A stretch of DNA of 64,000 bases. It comes from Streptomyces griseorubiginosus. Its GTDB lineage: Bacteria; Actinomycetota; Actinomycetes; Streptomycetales; Streptomycetaceae. Below, in pieces: positions 23,717 to 32,985 of the stretch (within the stretch, counting starts at the first letter, position 1; each line of letters starts with the position of its first letter). The stretch lies in NCBI RefSeq assembly GCF_001514195.1, contig NZ_KQ948738.1, positions 397,207 to 461,206 of the forward strand. The letters run 5' to 3'. The position numbers were made by a program, and so were the translations under genes. The notes beneath the pieces were generated by a model. That model was given only the letters and a program-made list of their open reading frames with translations, was not told the DNA's origin and did not search any database.

Positions 23717-25543
23717 TCAGCTGTCCTTGCGGAGGGCGTGGGCGAGGAGGTCGAGGAAGGAGCGGTTGATGAGGCTCGACTCGGCGGGCCTGAGCGGGCG
23801 CCGGGACAGCATCGCGGCCTGGCCGTAGAGGGCTTCGGCGCTGGTGCGGGCCAGTTCGGGTTCGTCGATGGTGACGGCGGTGCGGACCAGCGGGTTGAGC
23901 TGGTTGAGGATCAGCTGGGCGCGGGGGGCCTCCTGGCGCAGGGCGCCGAGGATGTCGCCCCACACTCCGCCCTGCTGCTCGCGGGCGAGCCGGGAGCGGG
24001 TGCGTTCGTGCCGGGCCTCGCGGCTGTCGACGAGGAGGGCGGGGGCCGAGGCGGGGTGGAAGGTGCGCAGCGCGACGTCGCAGTCGAAGACGGCGAGGGC
24101 CTCACGGGCCTGGGCGAGGTAGGCCGAGGCGGCGAGTTCGGTCTCCCGGTCGACGGGGTCGAGGTGGGCGGTGAGGGTCGCCGGGTCGAGGTCGGCGACG
24201 GTGGCCTCGGGCCGGATCTCGGGCAGCCGGTGGACCAGTTCGCGGTCGTAGGTGTAGCCGCCGTTGACGACGCCGAGACCGGCGGCCGAGGCGATGGCGG
24301 CGACCTGCCGGAACTCCTCGACGCTGGAGGTCACGAGCACGGTGGGGTGGGTGCGGGCGAACTCGTCGAGGGTGCAGTGCCCGTCGGTGGTCTCGAACGG
24401 CAGCCAGGGCAGCAGCATCCGGAGGATCTCGTCGTCGTGCACGGCGAGGGACTTGACGGCCAGGTGGTGGGCCTGGAGGAAGCGGCCGAGCAGTTCGGGG
24501 TCGCTGGCGGCGGCGCGGGCGATCCAGTCCCGCAGCCGTTCGGCGAGGGCGTCGCGGACCGCGGCGAGGGTGTCGTCCTCGTACAGGGACTCGCGGGAGG
24601 CCGTCGGGCGCAGGCTCTCGGCGTCCACGACGCAGCGGACGAAGAACGCCCAGTCGGGCAGGATCTCCTCGGCCTGCTCGGACAGCAGCATGCCCTTGAC
24701 GTGCACGCGGTGCCCGTGGCGGCGCCCGGCCGGGACCGCCTCGGGAAGGACGCAGGCGATGCCCTTGAGGCCCACGGCGGGCAGGTCGAGTTCGATGGTG
24801 TCCAGCGGGGTGAATCCGAAGACGTCCTCGCCGTAGGCGGCCAGCGCGCGGGAGCGGGCACCCGGCGTCGGGTGGGCGCGCGCCCAGGGTGCGGGCTCGG
24901 GGTTCACCGGGACGGCGGTGCCGCCCGTGCCGTCGTCGAAGGTCACCGGGTGCCGCAGCAGGGAGCCGAAGTGGCGGGCCAGTGTGTGCACTTGGGCCGG
25001 GCGGGTCCACTCGCCCGCGTCGGCGCGCGGGGTCAGGGTGACCGTGGTGCCGGGCCGGGGGCGGGCGGAGGCGGGCAGGGTGCGGACGGTGTAGCTGCCG
25101 TCGCCGCGGCCCCGCCATTCCACGGCGGGCGCGTCGGGGGTGCGGGCGGAGCGGCTGACGACGTGGATCTCGTCGGCGACGAGGAAACAGGAGAGCAGGC
25201 CGATGCCGAACTGCCCGATGAAGTCCGCGCGTTGCTCGGCGACCTGCTCGGCGCGCTTGCTGCTGCGGCCGATGGTGGCGAGGAAGGTGTGCACGTCGGC
25301 CTCGGTGAGACCGACGCCGTCGTCCTCGACCCGGACGACCGAGCCGTCGGCGTACAGGCGGATGCCGAAGTCGCCGTGCGGCTCGATCGCGTGCCGCGCG
25401 GTGAGGGCGTCGACCGCGTTCTGGAGGAGTTCGCGCAGGTAGACGCGGGGGCTGGAGTAGAGGTGGTGGGAGAGGAGGTCCACCAGGCCGCGGAGGTCGA
25501 CCTGGAAGGTGCGGTCGGTGGCGGCGTCGTGCGGCAGGGGCAT
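23717..25543 (-). CDS. Hsp90-family (HtpG-like) ATPase
   Basis: A 608-residue protein with an N-terminal GHKL ATPase domain: FQVDLRGLVDLLSHHLYSSPRVYLRELLQNAVDA, RVEDDGVGLTEADV and FIGQFGIGLLSCF. The middle and C-terminal regions follow the HtpG layout, somewhat shorter than E. coli HtpG (~624 aa). It ends LAHALRKDS, with no MEEVD tail. It probably acts as an ATP-dependent chaperone. It lies between two helical-repeat genes on the same strand, 61 bp after one and 2 bp before the other, a conserved-looking unit. Actinobacteria carry divergent HtpG forms, and this looks like one. Confidence 0.88.
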   Translation of the reverse strand: MPLPHDAATDRTFQVDLRGLVDLLSHHLYSSPRVYLRELLQNAVDALTARHAIEPHGDFGIRLYADGSVVRVEDDGVGLTEADVHTFLATIGRSSKRAEQVAEQRADFIGQFGIGLLSCFLVADEIHVVSRSARTPDAPAVEWRGRGDGSYTVRTLPASARPRPGTTVTLTPRADAGEWTRPAQVHTLARHFGSLLRHPVTFDDGTGGTAVPVNPEPAPWARAHPTPGARSRALAAYGEDVFGFTPLDTIELDLPAVGLKGIACVLPEAVPAGRRHGHRVHVKGMLLSEQAEEILPDWAFFVRCVVDAESLRPTASRESLYEDDTLAAVRDALAERLRDWIARAAASDPELLGRFLQAHHLAVKSLAVHDDEILRMLLPWLPFETTDGHCTLDEFARTHPTVLVTSSVEEFRQVAAIASAAGLGVVNGGYTYDRELVHRLPEIRPEATVADLDPATLTAHLDPVDRETELAASAYLAQAREALAVFDCDVALRTFHPASAPALLVDSREARHERTRSRLAREQQGGVWGDILGALRQEAPRAQLILNQLNPLVRTAVTIDEPELARTSAEALYGQAAMLSRRPLRPAESSLINRSFLDLLAHALRKDS

Positions 25544-25604
25544 GGGGCAGTCCGGGTCAGGTCGTGGCGGAAGGGCGGGCGGGGACCGTGTGCGGCCCGG
25601 CGGC

Positions 25605-26597
25605 TCAGAAGGCCTTGCGGAAGCGGGCGTAGACCTTCTGCGGGTCCGCCATGAAGGTCCACGGCCACTCGGTGAAGACGCCGTCCAGCTCGCGGAAGAC
25701 GTTGGAGGCCGTGCTGCTGCCCGCCAGGGACAGGGCCATCGCGAAGATGTTGTAGTCGCCCTGCCAGCCCAGACGGCGTTCGTACGCGTGGTGCAGGATG
25801 CTGCGCTCCGCCGCTTCCCTCAACTCGGTGCGGATCCGCGGGTCCTGGAGGCAGTCGCGGCTGTCGGACTCCACCCAGTCCTCGATGTGGGCCATGGCGA
25901 CGGCACAGCCGAGCCGGTGCCCGTCGGGTGCGGCGGCGAAGGCCTTGCGGGCGAACTCCAGGGCCTGGCCGGGCTCTCCGCCCCAGCGGGGCTGGAGGTG
26001 CGACACCCACTCCAGGTGGAGGTCCAGGTTCAGCGGATCACGGCGCAGACCGGCCGCGAGCCGGGCGTCCTGGACGCTGTCGTCGACGGACATGCCGCGT
26101 CCCGAGGTGAGCAGATGGCGCCAGGGCGTGACCCAGTCGGGCTGCAACTCGGCGGCCTCCAGCAGGTGTTCCTCGGCGATGCGCAGCCGCTCGTAGAAGG
26201 TCTCCCACTGTCCGCGGCTGACGTCCACGGCACGGGCGGACGTACGCGCCTCCCAGCCCCAGGCGACATGGCGCGCACCCGAGATCAGCAGGGCGGTCGC
26301 CCGGAGCCGCTTGTCGTCCTTGTCCTCCTCGGCGGCCCGGACGATCCATTCCTCCAGGCCGTCCACGTCGGTCAGTTGACCCAGGACCGCCTGCTCGCGG
26401 CCGAGGTCGAAGGGGACGAGGGCCGCCTTGACCGCCGCCCAGTCTCCGGCGTCGGCCGCCTCCACGAGGGCGAGCACCCGGGCGTCGCCGAGCGCGCGCA
26501 GGGCGTACACCCCGTTCTTCTGCTTGCGCGGTACGGGCAGGGCGTGCGGATCCGCCGTCGGTCTCTCCCGGCCCCCACCGAACAGCTTGCCGAACAT
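25605..26597 (-). CDS. Helical-repeat protein of unknown function upstream of the Hsp90-family gene
   Basis: A 330-residue soluble protein starting MFGKLFGGGRERP at 26597, directly before a likely promoter region. It is almost all alpha-helical, with repeat-like segments such as HLLEAAELQPDWVTPWRHLL and QALEFARKAFAAAPDGHRLG that look like TPR/Sel1-type pairs, and ends DPQKVYARFRKAF. I cannot assign a named family with confidence. Its place as first gene of the unit with the Hsp90-family ATPase and the 1000-aa TPR protein suggests a shared pathway in protein quality control or signalling. Confidence 0.65.
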   Translation of the reverse strand: MFGKLFGGGRERPTADPHALPVPRKQKNGVYALRALGDARVLALVEAADAGDWAAVKAALVPFDLGREQAVLGQLTDVDGLEEWIVRAAEEDKDDKRLRATALLISGARHVAWGWEARTSARAVDVSRGQWETFYERLRIAEEHLLEAAELQPDWVTPWRHLLTSGRGMSVDDSVQDARLAAGLRRDPLNLDLHLEWVSHLQPRWGGEPGQALEFARKAFAAAPDGHRLGCAVAMAHIEDWVESDSRDCLQDPRIRTELREAAERSILHHAYERRLGWQGDYNIFAMALSLAGSSTASNVFRELDGVFTEWPWTFMADPQKVYARFRKAF

Positions 26598-26847
26598 GAC
26601 GCGCCCTCCCCTGGTCCCGCGTGATCGTCCGGTGCAGCATAAGGGGACCCACCGACAGCGCTTCCACCGGGTTTTCACGAGGACTGCACGGTCCGGCCGC
26701 GCCGGGCGGGGGGTCTCAGCAGGCGGCCCGGACCAGCGCGTCGAACGCGAGGGCGTCAGGGGCGGTGCGCGGGGACTGGCCCCGCCCACCAGTGCCGGCT
26801 GCCCTCACCTTCCGCTGCTACGGCCGGCCGACAAGCCCACCGACGCC

Positions 26848-28575
26848 TCACCCGGCGTCCCGCCGGAGGTGGGCCTCTGCGAGGAGGAGGTAGGCGGCGG
26901 CCGTCCAGGTGTAGGCGCGGTCGCGCAGCCCCGTGCCGGTCAGGGCGTCGAAGTTCTCCGCGAAGCCGTGGGCCTCGCACAGCGCGCGGAAACGGGCGCT
27001 GATCTCGTCCGCCAGCCGGTGGTGGCCACCGCGGCGCAAACCGTCCTCGACCAGGATCGTGGCGGGGGCCCAGATGGGGCCGCGCCAGTAGCCGTCGGAG
27101 AGGTAGTGCGGCGAGTCCGGCCGCTCGGTGGCCAGGCCGTACGGGGTCAGATGGGCCTCGACACGGTCGGCCAGCACCGCGCCGATCTCCGGGGGCAGAT
27201 GCTCGCCCAGCACCACGGGCACCAGGTCGAGCAGGCTCGCCGTGCTCCAGGTGTCGCCGCTGTCGACGCCACGGGCCACGAACCGGTCGCCGGTCCAGAG
27301 CTGGTCCAGCATCGCCCGCTGGGTCTCCTCGGCGACCCGCGTCCACCGGGCGGCTTCGTCCGGGCGGTCCAACAGGGTCGCCAGTTCGGCGAGTTCACGG
27401 AGCTGGAGGACGAGGAAGGCGGCCAGGTCGGCGGTGACGACGACGCGTTCGGGGTCGAAGGTGGTGGCGTTGTCCCAGCCGCTGTCGTTGCCGTGCTGGT
27501 AGTGCGGCAGGTCGGCGCCGGGAGCACGCCGGGCGGTGAGCCAGAACTCCGTCCAGCGGGCCAGCCGCTCGTACGTCACCGTCAGTTCCGCCCGGTCGGG
27601 GGGCGCGGGCAGCCGACGGCGCAGGAGGCCGGACGTCCAGCCGTGGATGGGCGGTTTGACGAAGTTGTGGAGCACCTCGGAGTGGGTGACCGAGTCGGGC
27701 AGGGCCCCGGACTCGTCCTGGTGGTCGAAGGGCAGCTGGAACTGGTCACGGGCCAGCTCGGGGCAACCGGGCGCCAGGGCGAGGGCGTTGAAGCAGTGGT
27801 CCCAGCTCCAGACCTTGTCCATCCAGTGCTTGGACATCAGGACGCCGGGCCGGGTGACGAGTCCGGCCGGGCGGACGGTCGCGGACCACAGGACGTAAGC
27901 GGCGAGTTCGGCGGCCGGGGTGGCGGACGACCGCCAGGGGGCCACGCGGTCGGCGAAGTCCGCGAAGGAGTTCCGCGCGGCTTCGACCACCTTGGCGAAC
28001 ACGGCCGTCGGGACGTAGGGGGGCCGGGCCGTGTCGAGTTCCTCGACCGCGAGCTCCCAGCTGTCACCGGCGACGGTGAGGCCGCGGTCGGCGGCGCCCA
28101 GTGCCTGGCTGCCGAACAGGTCCGTCACGCTCCCGGACAGCACGGTGACACGGTAGCGGCGGCCGGTCTCGTACGACGTGAACACGTAGGCGTCGGCGGC
28201 CGGTTCGCGGTAGAAGTAGGTGCCGCTGAACGGGGTCAGCGTCCGGGCCGCCGCCGAGATCCTGAGCGGCAGACCGGCGCCGCGCAGCCGTACCGTGTCC
28301 GGCGACTCGTAGGCGAGGTCGCCCCGGCCGTCCGGACCGGTCCAGCTCAGCAGCCCGGGACTCGCCTCGATCAGGGTCTCGGCCCGCTCGCCGGTGGCGG
28401 GGGCGAGCGGTACGAGGCTCAGGACGGCGTGCATGCCGTTCTGGTGCGAGACGAGGTGGAGGTCCTCGGCCCGCCTCTTCTCCGCCAGCACGGGGGAGAT
28501 GCCGAACCAGGATCCGTACGTGCTGAACGGGATGTCATGGACGGAGAAGGCCGGGCCGGAGCGGTCGGCGGTCAT
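26848..28575 (-). CDS. Intracellular (alpha/alpha)6 glycosidase, GH63/MGH-like
   Basis: A 575-residue cytosolic enzyme of the six-hairpin glycosidase fold. Key segments are LMSKHWMDKVWSWDHCFNALALA (W.WD motif), HQDESGALPDSV, GNDSGWDNATTFD, the SDGYWRGPIWAPA loop and the C-terminal YTWTAAAYLLLAEAHL. These match GH63-type alpha-glucosidase/mannosylglycerate-hydrolase-like proteins. It is the last gene of the importer operon, so it probably cleaves the imported oligosaccharide. The sugar cannot be named. The ATG at 28575 has only a weak ribosome site. Confidence 0.8.
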   Translation of the reverse strand: MTADRSGPAFSVHDIPFSTYGSWFGISPVLAEKRRAEDLHLVSHQNGMHAVLSLVPLAPATGERAETLIEASPGLLSWTGPDGRGDLAYESPDTVRLRGAGLPLRISAAARTLTPFSGTYFYREPAADAYVFTSYETGRRYRVTVLSGSVTDLFGSQALGAADRGLTVAGDSWELAVEELDTARPPYVPTAVFAKVVEAARNSFADFADRVAPWRSSATPAAELAAYVLWSATVRPAGLVTRPGVLMSKHWMDKVWSWDHCFNALALAPGCPELARDQFQLPFDHQDESGALPDSVTHSEVLHNFVKPPIHGWTSGLLRRRLPAPPDRAELTVTYERLARWTEFWLTARRAPGADLPHYQHGNDSGWDNATTFDPERVVVTADLAAFLVLQLRELAELATLLDRPDEAARWTRVAEETQRAMLDQLWTGDRFVARGVDSGDTWSTASLLDLVPVVLGEHLPPEIGAVLADRVEAHLTPYGLATERPDSPHYLSDGYWRGPIWAPATILVEDGLRRGGHHRLADEISARFRALCEAHGFAENFDALTGTGLRDRAYTWTAAAYLLLAEAHLRRDAG

Positions 28576-28652
28576 CAAAAGGCACTCGTTTCTCGAGCAG
28601 GAATCGTCAGGGATCGTCGGGGATCGCCGGAGGGAGGGATGCGTCGCCGGTC

Positions 28653-29462
28653 TCAGTCCTTGACCGCGCCGGCCGTGACGCCCGCGGCGACATAACGCTG
28701 GGCCAGCACGAGGATGACGGCGGCCGGCAGCGAGGCCACGACGGCGGTGGCCATGATGGCGTTCCACTCCTGGTTGTTGTTGCCGATGTAGTGGTAGATG
28801 CCGAGCGTGATGGGCTCGTGGGCGCCGCCGTTGACCAGGGTCCCCGCGAAGACGAAGTCGGACCACGACCACAGGAACGCGAACAGCGAAACCGTGACGA
28901 CGGCGTTGCGGCTCATCGGCAGGACCACCGACCAGAAGGTGCGCAGGGCGCGCGCCCCGTCCACCTGGGCGGCCTGGAGGAGTTCGCCGGGGATGCCGGA
29001 CATGAACGCGGTGAAGATGAGCACCGCGAACGGGACCGCCAGGGTGGAGTCGGCGACGATCAGGCCGGGGACGGACTGGAGCAGGCCGAGCTGGAGGTAG
29101 ATGGCGTAGAAGCCCATGGCCATGATGATGCCCGGGATCATCTGGGCGGCCAGGAGCAGGAAGCCGAGCACTCCGCCGCCGCGTGGGCGCAGCTTGGCGA
29201 GCGCGTAGCCGGCGGGCGCGGCCAGGGCCACGGTGAGCACCACGGTGCCGAGGCCGATGACCAGGCTGGTGCCGAGGTAGGGCAACTGCTCGTCGAGGAC
29301 GGTCCGGTAGCCGGCGAGGGTGCCGTGGACGGGGAACAGGTCGGGCGGGCTCTTGCGCATGTCCTGGTCGCGGGTGAAGGACACGTTGACCATCCAGTAC
29401 ACCGGGAAGAGCATGATCCCGGTGAACAGCAGGCCGAGGGCCGTCTTCAGGGGTCGTGTCAT
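28653..29462 (-). CDS. Sugar ABC transporter permease (MalG-type)
   Basis: A 269-residue inner-membrane permease with six predicted helices. The EAA loop, which contacts the ATPase, reads ELLQAAQVDGARALRTFWSVVLPMSRN near residues 180-206. Members import mono- or oligosaccharides (CUT1 group). Its ATG overlaps the stop of the MalF-type gene as ATGA (29462-29459). No ATPase gene is present here; actinomycete CUT1 systems often share one MsiK-type ATPase encoded elsewhere. Confidence 0.92.
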   Translation of the reverse strand: MTRPLKTALGLLFTGIMLFPVYWMVNVSFTRDQDMRKSPPDLFPVHGTLAGYRTVLDEQLPYLGTSLVIGLGTVVLTVALAAPAGYALAKLRPRGGGVLGFLLLAAQMIPGIIMAMGFYAIYLQLGLLQSVPGLIVADSTLAVPFAVLIFTAFMSGIPGELLQAAQVDGARALRTFWSVVLPMSRNAVVTVSLFAFLWSWSDFVFAGTLVNGGAHEPITLGIYHYIGNNNQEWNAIMATAVVASLPAAVILVLAQRYVAAGVTAGAVKD

Positions 29463-30436
29463 GACAGTGCCTGCTTCCGCTGCACCCGCACGTAGATCAG
29501 GCCGAAGACCAGGGCGGCAACCACCAGCAGGTTGCCCACGGCGGCTCCCGGGCCGAAGGCGGGCAGCAGGTTGCCGAAGCCGAGCCGGTAGGACCAGGTG
29601 GCGAAGGTGGTGGACGAGTCCGCGGGACCGCCCTTGGTCATGATCCAGATGATGTCGAAGACCTTGAGCGTGTAGACGAGGCCCAGCAGCAGCGTGATCG
29701 CGGAGACCGGGCGCAGCAGCGGGAAGGTGATGCGCCAGAAGCGCTGCCAGGCGCCCGCGCCGTCCAGTGCGGCCGCCTCGTACAGGCCGGCCGGGATGGA
29801 CTGGAGGCCGCTGTGGAGCACGACCAGGTTGAACGGGACGCCGATCCAGATGTTCGCGATGATCACCGAGGTCAGGGACCACGACGGTGAGGTCAGCCAG
29901 TTGACCGGGCCGACCCCGAGGGCGCCCAGCAGGGTGTTGACGACGCCCGATTCGCTGTTGAGCATCCAGGACCAGGTGGACGCCGACACGATCAGCGGCA
30001 GCAGCCAGGGCACCAGGAACAGGGCCCGCAGGGTGGCGGAGAGCCGGAAGTTCTGGTGGAAGAAGACCGCGAGGGCCAGTCCGATGGCGTACTGGAAGAC
30101 CAGACAGACGGCGGTGAAGACCGCGGTGTGCAGCAGGGCCGGGGCGAAGGTCGGATCGTCCAGGATCTTGCGGTAGTTGGCCAGTCCCGTGAACGGCGCG
30201 TCGCCCTGGACGAAGGAGCGGACGGTGTAGTCGCGCAGGCTCAGGTCGAGGTTGCGGTAGAGCGGATAGGCGTAGAAGAGGCCGAGGTAGAGGGTGACGG
30301 GGGCGAGGAAGGCCCAGGCGGCCCACAGGGGGGAGGCAGGCCGGCGCCGGGGCTGGGGGGCCGCGCCCCGGGACTCGGTCCGCGGGGGCGGCGCTTGGGT
30401 CGTGCGGATCGTCAACTGACTCCGGGAGGTGCTCAC
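29459..30436 (-). CDS. Sugar ABC transporter permease (MalF-type)
   Basis: A 325-residue membrane protein with a basic, Pro/Arg-rich cytosolic N-terminus (about 40 residues), then six helices beginning WAAWAFLAPVTLYLGLFYAYPL. The EAA loop is IPAGLYEAAALDGAGAWQRFWRITFPLLRP. The GTG at 30436 overlaps the stop of the binding-protein gene (GTGA at 30436-30433). It pairs with the MalG-type permease to form the channel. Confidence 0.92.
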   Translation of the reverse strand: MSTSRSQLTIRTTQAPPPRTESRGAAPQPRRRPASPLWAAWAFLAPVTLYLGLFYAYPLYRNLDLSLRDYTVRSFVQGDAPFTGLANYRKILDDPTFAPALLHTAVFTAVCLVFQYAIGLALAVFFHQNFRLSATLRALFLVPWLLPLIVSASTWSWMLNSESGVVNTLLGALGVGPVNWLTSPSWSLTSVIIANIWIGVPFNLVVLHSGLQSIPAGLYEAAALDGAGAWQRFWRITFPLLRPVSAITLLLGLVYTLKVFDIIWIMTKGGPADSSTTFATWSYRLGFGNLLPAFGPGAAVGNLLVVAALVFGLIYVRVQRKQALS

Positions 30437-31680
30437 TTGGCGGCGGACTGGGCTTCGGTCAGCGCGTCCTTCGGGGACTTGGAACCGCTGAGGGCGGACT
30501 GGACGGCCTTCCACAACTGCTCCGAGATCTTCGGGTACTTGGTGCCCAGGTCGTCACTGGTACGGCCCTTGGCGGTGCGGACCGCGGCGACCCACGGCTT
30601 CAGTTCGGCCTCGGCCGCCACCTGCTTGTCCTGGACCTCGGTGGTGGGGGCCACGTAGGACAGGGTGGTGTCGGTGGCGTAGAGGTTCTGGGTGCTGGTC
30701 AGGCAGCCGGCCAGCTTCTGGGAGGTGGTGTAGCGGGCGGTGTCCTTCTGGGCCGGGAGGGTGACGAACTCCCCGCCGGTCGGGGCGGGTGCGTTGCCGC
30801 CGGAGGCGCCCGGTATCGGGAGGACGCCGTACGCGAAACCGGCCTTCCTGGCGTTGGCGAGCTGCCAGGTGCCGTTCTCCGCGAACGCGTAGTCGCCGGT
30901 CGCGAACTCCTGCCAGCTGGTGGTCTGGGTGTTGTTGAGGACCGAGTTGGGGGCGTAGCCGGCCTTCAGCCAGTCCTTCCACAGGGAGAGCGCCGACTGG
31001 CCCTGGGCGGAGTCGAGTCGGGTCAGCTGGGCGCCCGCACCCCAGAACCACGGCAGGAACTGGAAGCTGCCCTCCTCGGTGCCGATCGCGGAGAAGGTGA
31101 TGCCCTTCTTGCCGGCCTTCTTCACCTTCGCCAGGGCCGCCGTGAGCGTCGGCCAGTCCTTCACCGAGGCGATGTCCACTCCCGCGCCCTCGAGGACCTT
31201 CTTGTTGTAGTAGAGCGCGAGGGTGTTGGCGCCGATGGGGGTGCCGTACGTCTTGCCGCCGGACTGGCCGGCCGCGAGGAGGTTGGGGTCGACCTTCGAG
31301 GTGTCGAGCTTGTTCTCCTCGGTCGTGGTGAGGACTCCCGCCTCGGCCAGCGTGGAGACGACCGGGTTGTCGACGACGAGGACGTCCGGGGAGTTGCCCT
31401 GCTGGGCGGCGAGCAGGGTCTTGTTGGCGAGGTCGCTGGTGTCGAAGGCGGTCCGCTTGACCTTCACGCCGGCCGCGGTGCCGCACTTGTCGAGCAGGTC
31501 GGTCCAGGCCGAGCCCTTGGTGAACTGCGGGTACGGGTCCCAGACGGTGTACGTGCCGCTGTCGGCGGCCTTGGTGCCGCTGCCGCCCGAGCCGGAGCCG
31601 CAGGCCGTGGCGGTGGTGGCGACGGCCAGCACGAGCAGGACCGCTGCGGTCGGGCGGGGCCGTCCCAGGAAGCTGTTCAT
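30433..31680 (-). CDS. Sugar-binding lipoprotein of an ABC importer
   Basis: A 415-residue family 1 solute-binding protein. A lipoprotein signal ends in the lipobox TATAC with Cys27, so it is tethered outside the membrane. SGTYTVWDPYPQFTKGSAW, SPDVLVVDNPVVSTLAEAGVL, GANTLALYYNKKVL and FATGDYAFAENGTWQL are typical of CUT1 carbohydrate-binding proteins. A GTAGGAGTCC ribosome site precedes the ATG. It is the first gene of the operon binding protein, MalF, MalG, glycosidase, and is preceded by a LacI regulator on the same strand. Confidence 0.93.
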   Translation of the reverse strand: MNSFLGRPRPTAAVLLVLAVATTATACGSGSGGSGTKAADSGTYTVWDPYPQFTKGSAWTDLLDKCGTAAGVKVKRTAFDTSDLANKTLLAAQQGNSPDVLVVDNPVVSTLAEAGVLTTTEENKLDTSKVDPNLLAAGQSGGKTYGTPIGANTLALYYNKKVLEGAGVDIASVKDWPTLTAALAKVKKAGKKGITFSAIGTEEGSFQFLPWFWGAGAQLTRLDSAQGQSALSLWKDWLKAGYAPNSVLNNTQTTSWQEFATGDYAFAENGTWQLANARKAGFAYGVLPIPGASGGNAPAPTGGEFVTLPAQKDTARYTTSQKLAGCLTSTQNLYATDTTLSYVAPTTEVQDKQVAAEAELKPWVAAVRTAKGRTSDDLGTKYPKISEQLWKAVQSALSGSKSPKDALTEAQSAAK

Positions 31681-31788
31681 GGTGGACTCCTACGGGTTCG
31701 TGGCATGCGGGTGCCGCGGGAAGGGGTCGGGAGGGTGAGCGGGCACGCCGAACAGCGCCTTCAGGGTCGGGCGCTGACAAAGCTGTGA

Positions 31789-32799
31789 TCAGGCCCCTGC
31801 GGGCCCGGTGCTGGCGCGCAGCGAGATCGGGGGGACGAGGAGGTGGTGGCGGGGCGGCGCCTCGGGACGACCGAGCCGCTCCACCAGGAGGTCGACGGCG
31901 AGCCGGCCCATCTCGGCGGCCGGCACGTCCGCCGCGGTGAGCTGCGGGGTCACCGTCTCCGCCCACCGGTTGGCGACGACCCCGGTGACGGAGAAGTCGC
32001 GCGGCACATGGCGGCCCGCGTGGGCGAGCCCCCGGTACAGGCCGCCCAGCGCGGCCTCGTTGAGGGTGACCAGGCCCGTGGTGGCCGGGTCGTCGTGCAG
32101 GATCCTCTCCAGGCAGGCCTGGCCGGAGGCGGGGTCGTCGCCGCAGCAGTACGTGCGGACGGTGAGCCCGCGTTCGGCCGCTGCCTTCGTGAAGCCGTCG
32201 AGGCCGCGGTGGGCCGACTCGTAGCCGGAGCGCAGGAGTTGTTCGGGCCGGTTGACGAAGGCGATCCGGCGGTGGCCGAGGTCCGCGAGGTGGTGGACGC
32301 AGGCCGCCGCCAGCGCCGTGTGGTCGAGGCCGACGAACCAGCCGTCCTCCGCGTGGGCGGTGCGGCCGATGGCGACGGAGGGGAAGCCGAGCCGGGCCAG
32401 GTGGTCGGCCCGGTCGTCCTCCAGCCTGATCTCCATCAGGATCGCGCCGTCGACCCGCCGCTCCCCCAGCAGCCGCTGGAAGGAACGGTCGCTGTCCACC
32501 CCGCTGGGCGACAGCAGCACGTCGTAGTCACAGGCCGCTGCGGCCTCCACCACGCTGCCGATGAAGTCCAGCTGCATCCCGGTGTAGTGGTTGCCGGCCG
32601 GCGGGAAGACCAGGCCGATGGTGCTGGTCCGGCCGTTGGCCAGGGCGCGGGCGCTGGCGCTGGGCTGGTAGCCGAGTTCGTCGACGACCTGCTGGATCCT
32701 GCGGCGCGTGTCCTCGGACACCGGGCGTTTGCCGCTCAGCGCGTAGGACACGGTGCTGCGCGAGACACCGGCCCGGCGGGCGATCTCACCGATGTTCAC
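31789..32799 (-). CDS. LacI-family transcriptional regulator of the sugar unit
   Basis: A 336-residue LacI/GalR repressor. The helix-turn-helix is NIGEIARRAGVSRSTVSYALSGKRPVS, with the hinge SASARALANGRT, followed by the periplasmic-binding-like ligand domain and PPISLRASTG at the C-terminus. The GTG at 32799 follows GAGGAG. It lies between the importer operon and the divergent secreted glycoside hydrolase. Two perfect CGAACCGGTTCG palindromes in that gap are the likely operators. Its C-terminal half closely resembles the truncated regulator at 1-309. Confidence 0.93.
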   Translation of the reverse strand: MNIGEIARRAGVSRSTVSYALSGKRPVSEDTRRRIQQVVDELGYQPSASARALANGRTSTIGLVFPPAGNHYTGMQLDFIGSVVEAAAACDYDVLLSPSGVDSDRSFQRLLGERRVDGAILMEIRLEDDRADHLARLGFPSVAIGRTAHAEDGWFVGLDHTALAAACVHHLADLGHRRIAFVNRPEQLLRSGYESAHRGLDGFTKAAAERGLTVRTYCCGDDPASGQACLERILHDDPATTGLVTLNEAALGGLYRGLAHAGRHVPRDFSVTGVVANRWAETVTPQLTAADVPAAEMGRLAVDLLVERLGRPEAPPRHHLLVPPISLRASTGPAGA

Positions 32800-32829
32800 G
32801 GCGACTCCTCGGGATGGGCGACCGGCCGT

Positions 32830-32841
32830 CGAACCGGTTCG
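32830..32841. promoter_or_regulatory. LacI-type operator palindrome, copy 1
   Basis: CGAACCGGTTCG is a perfect 12-bp palindrome 31 bp upstream of the LacI gene's start, so it fits autoregulation. It lies in the 357-bp divergent gap 32800-33156, in which I otherwise see only the second copy, a degenerate third copy and no ORF. Confidence 0.7.
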
Positions 32842-32973
32842 CGTGATGTGAACGTAGGAATCGGCGGGGCGTCTGTCAATACCCGGAACAGAACCTCCGG
32901 TGACCGACGGGACGTCCGAGAAGAACCCTGCGCCCAAGGGATTGCTGGCCCCAGGACCCGATGCTAGCTTCGC

Positions 32974-32985
32974 CGAACCGGTTCG
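32974..32985. promoter_or_regulatory. LacI-type operator palindrome, copy 2
   Basis: A second perfect CGAACCGGTTCG, 144 bp from the first and about 170 bp upstream of the secreted glycoside hydrolase start. A degenerate version (CGAACCGGTCGA, from 33092) follows. Two copies of the same palindrome between a LacI regulator and a glycosidase support direct control of both genes. Confidence 0.7.
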
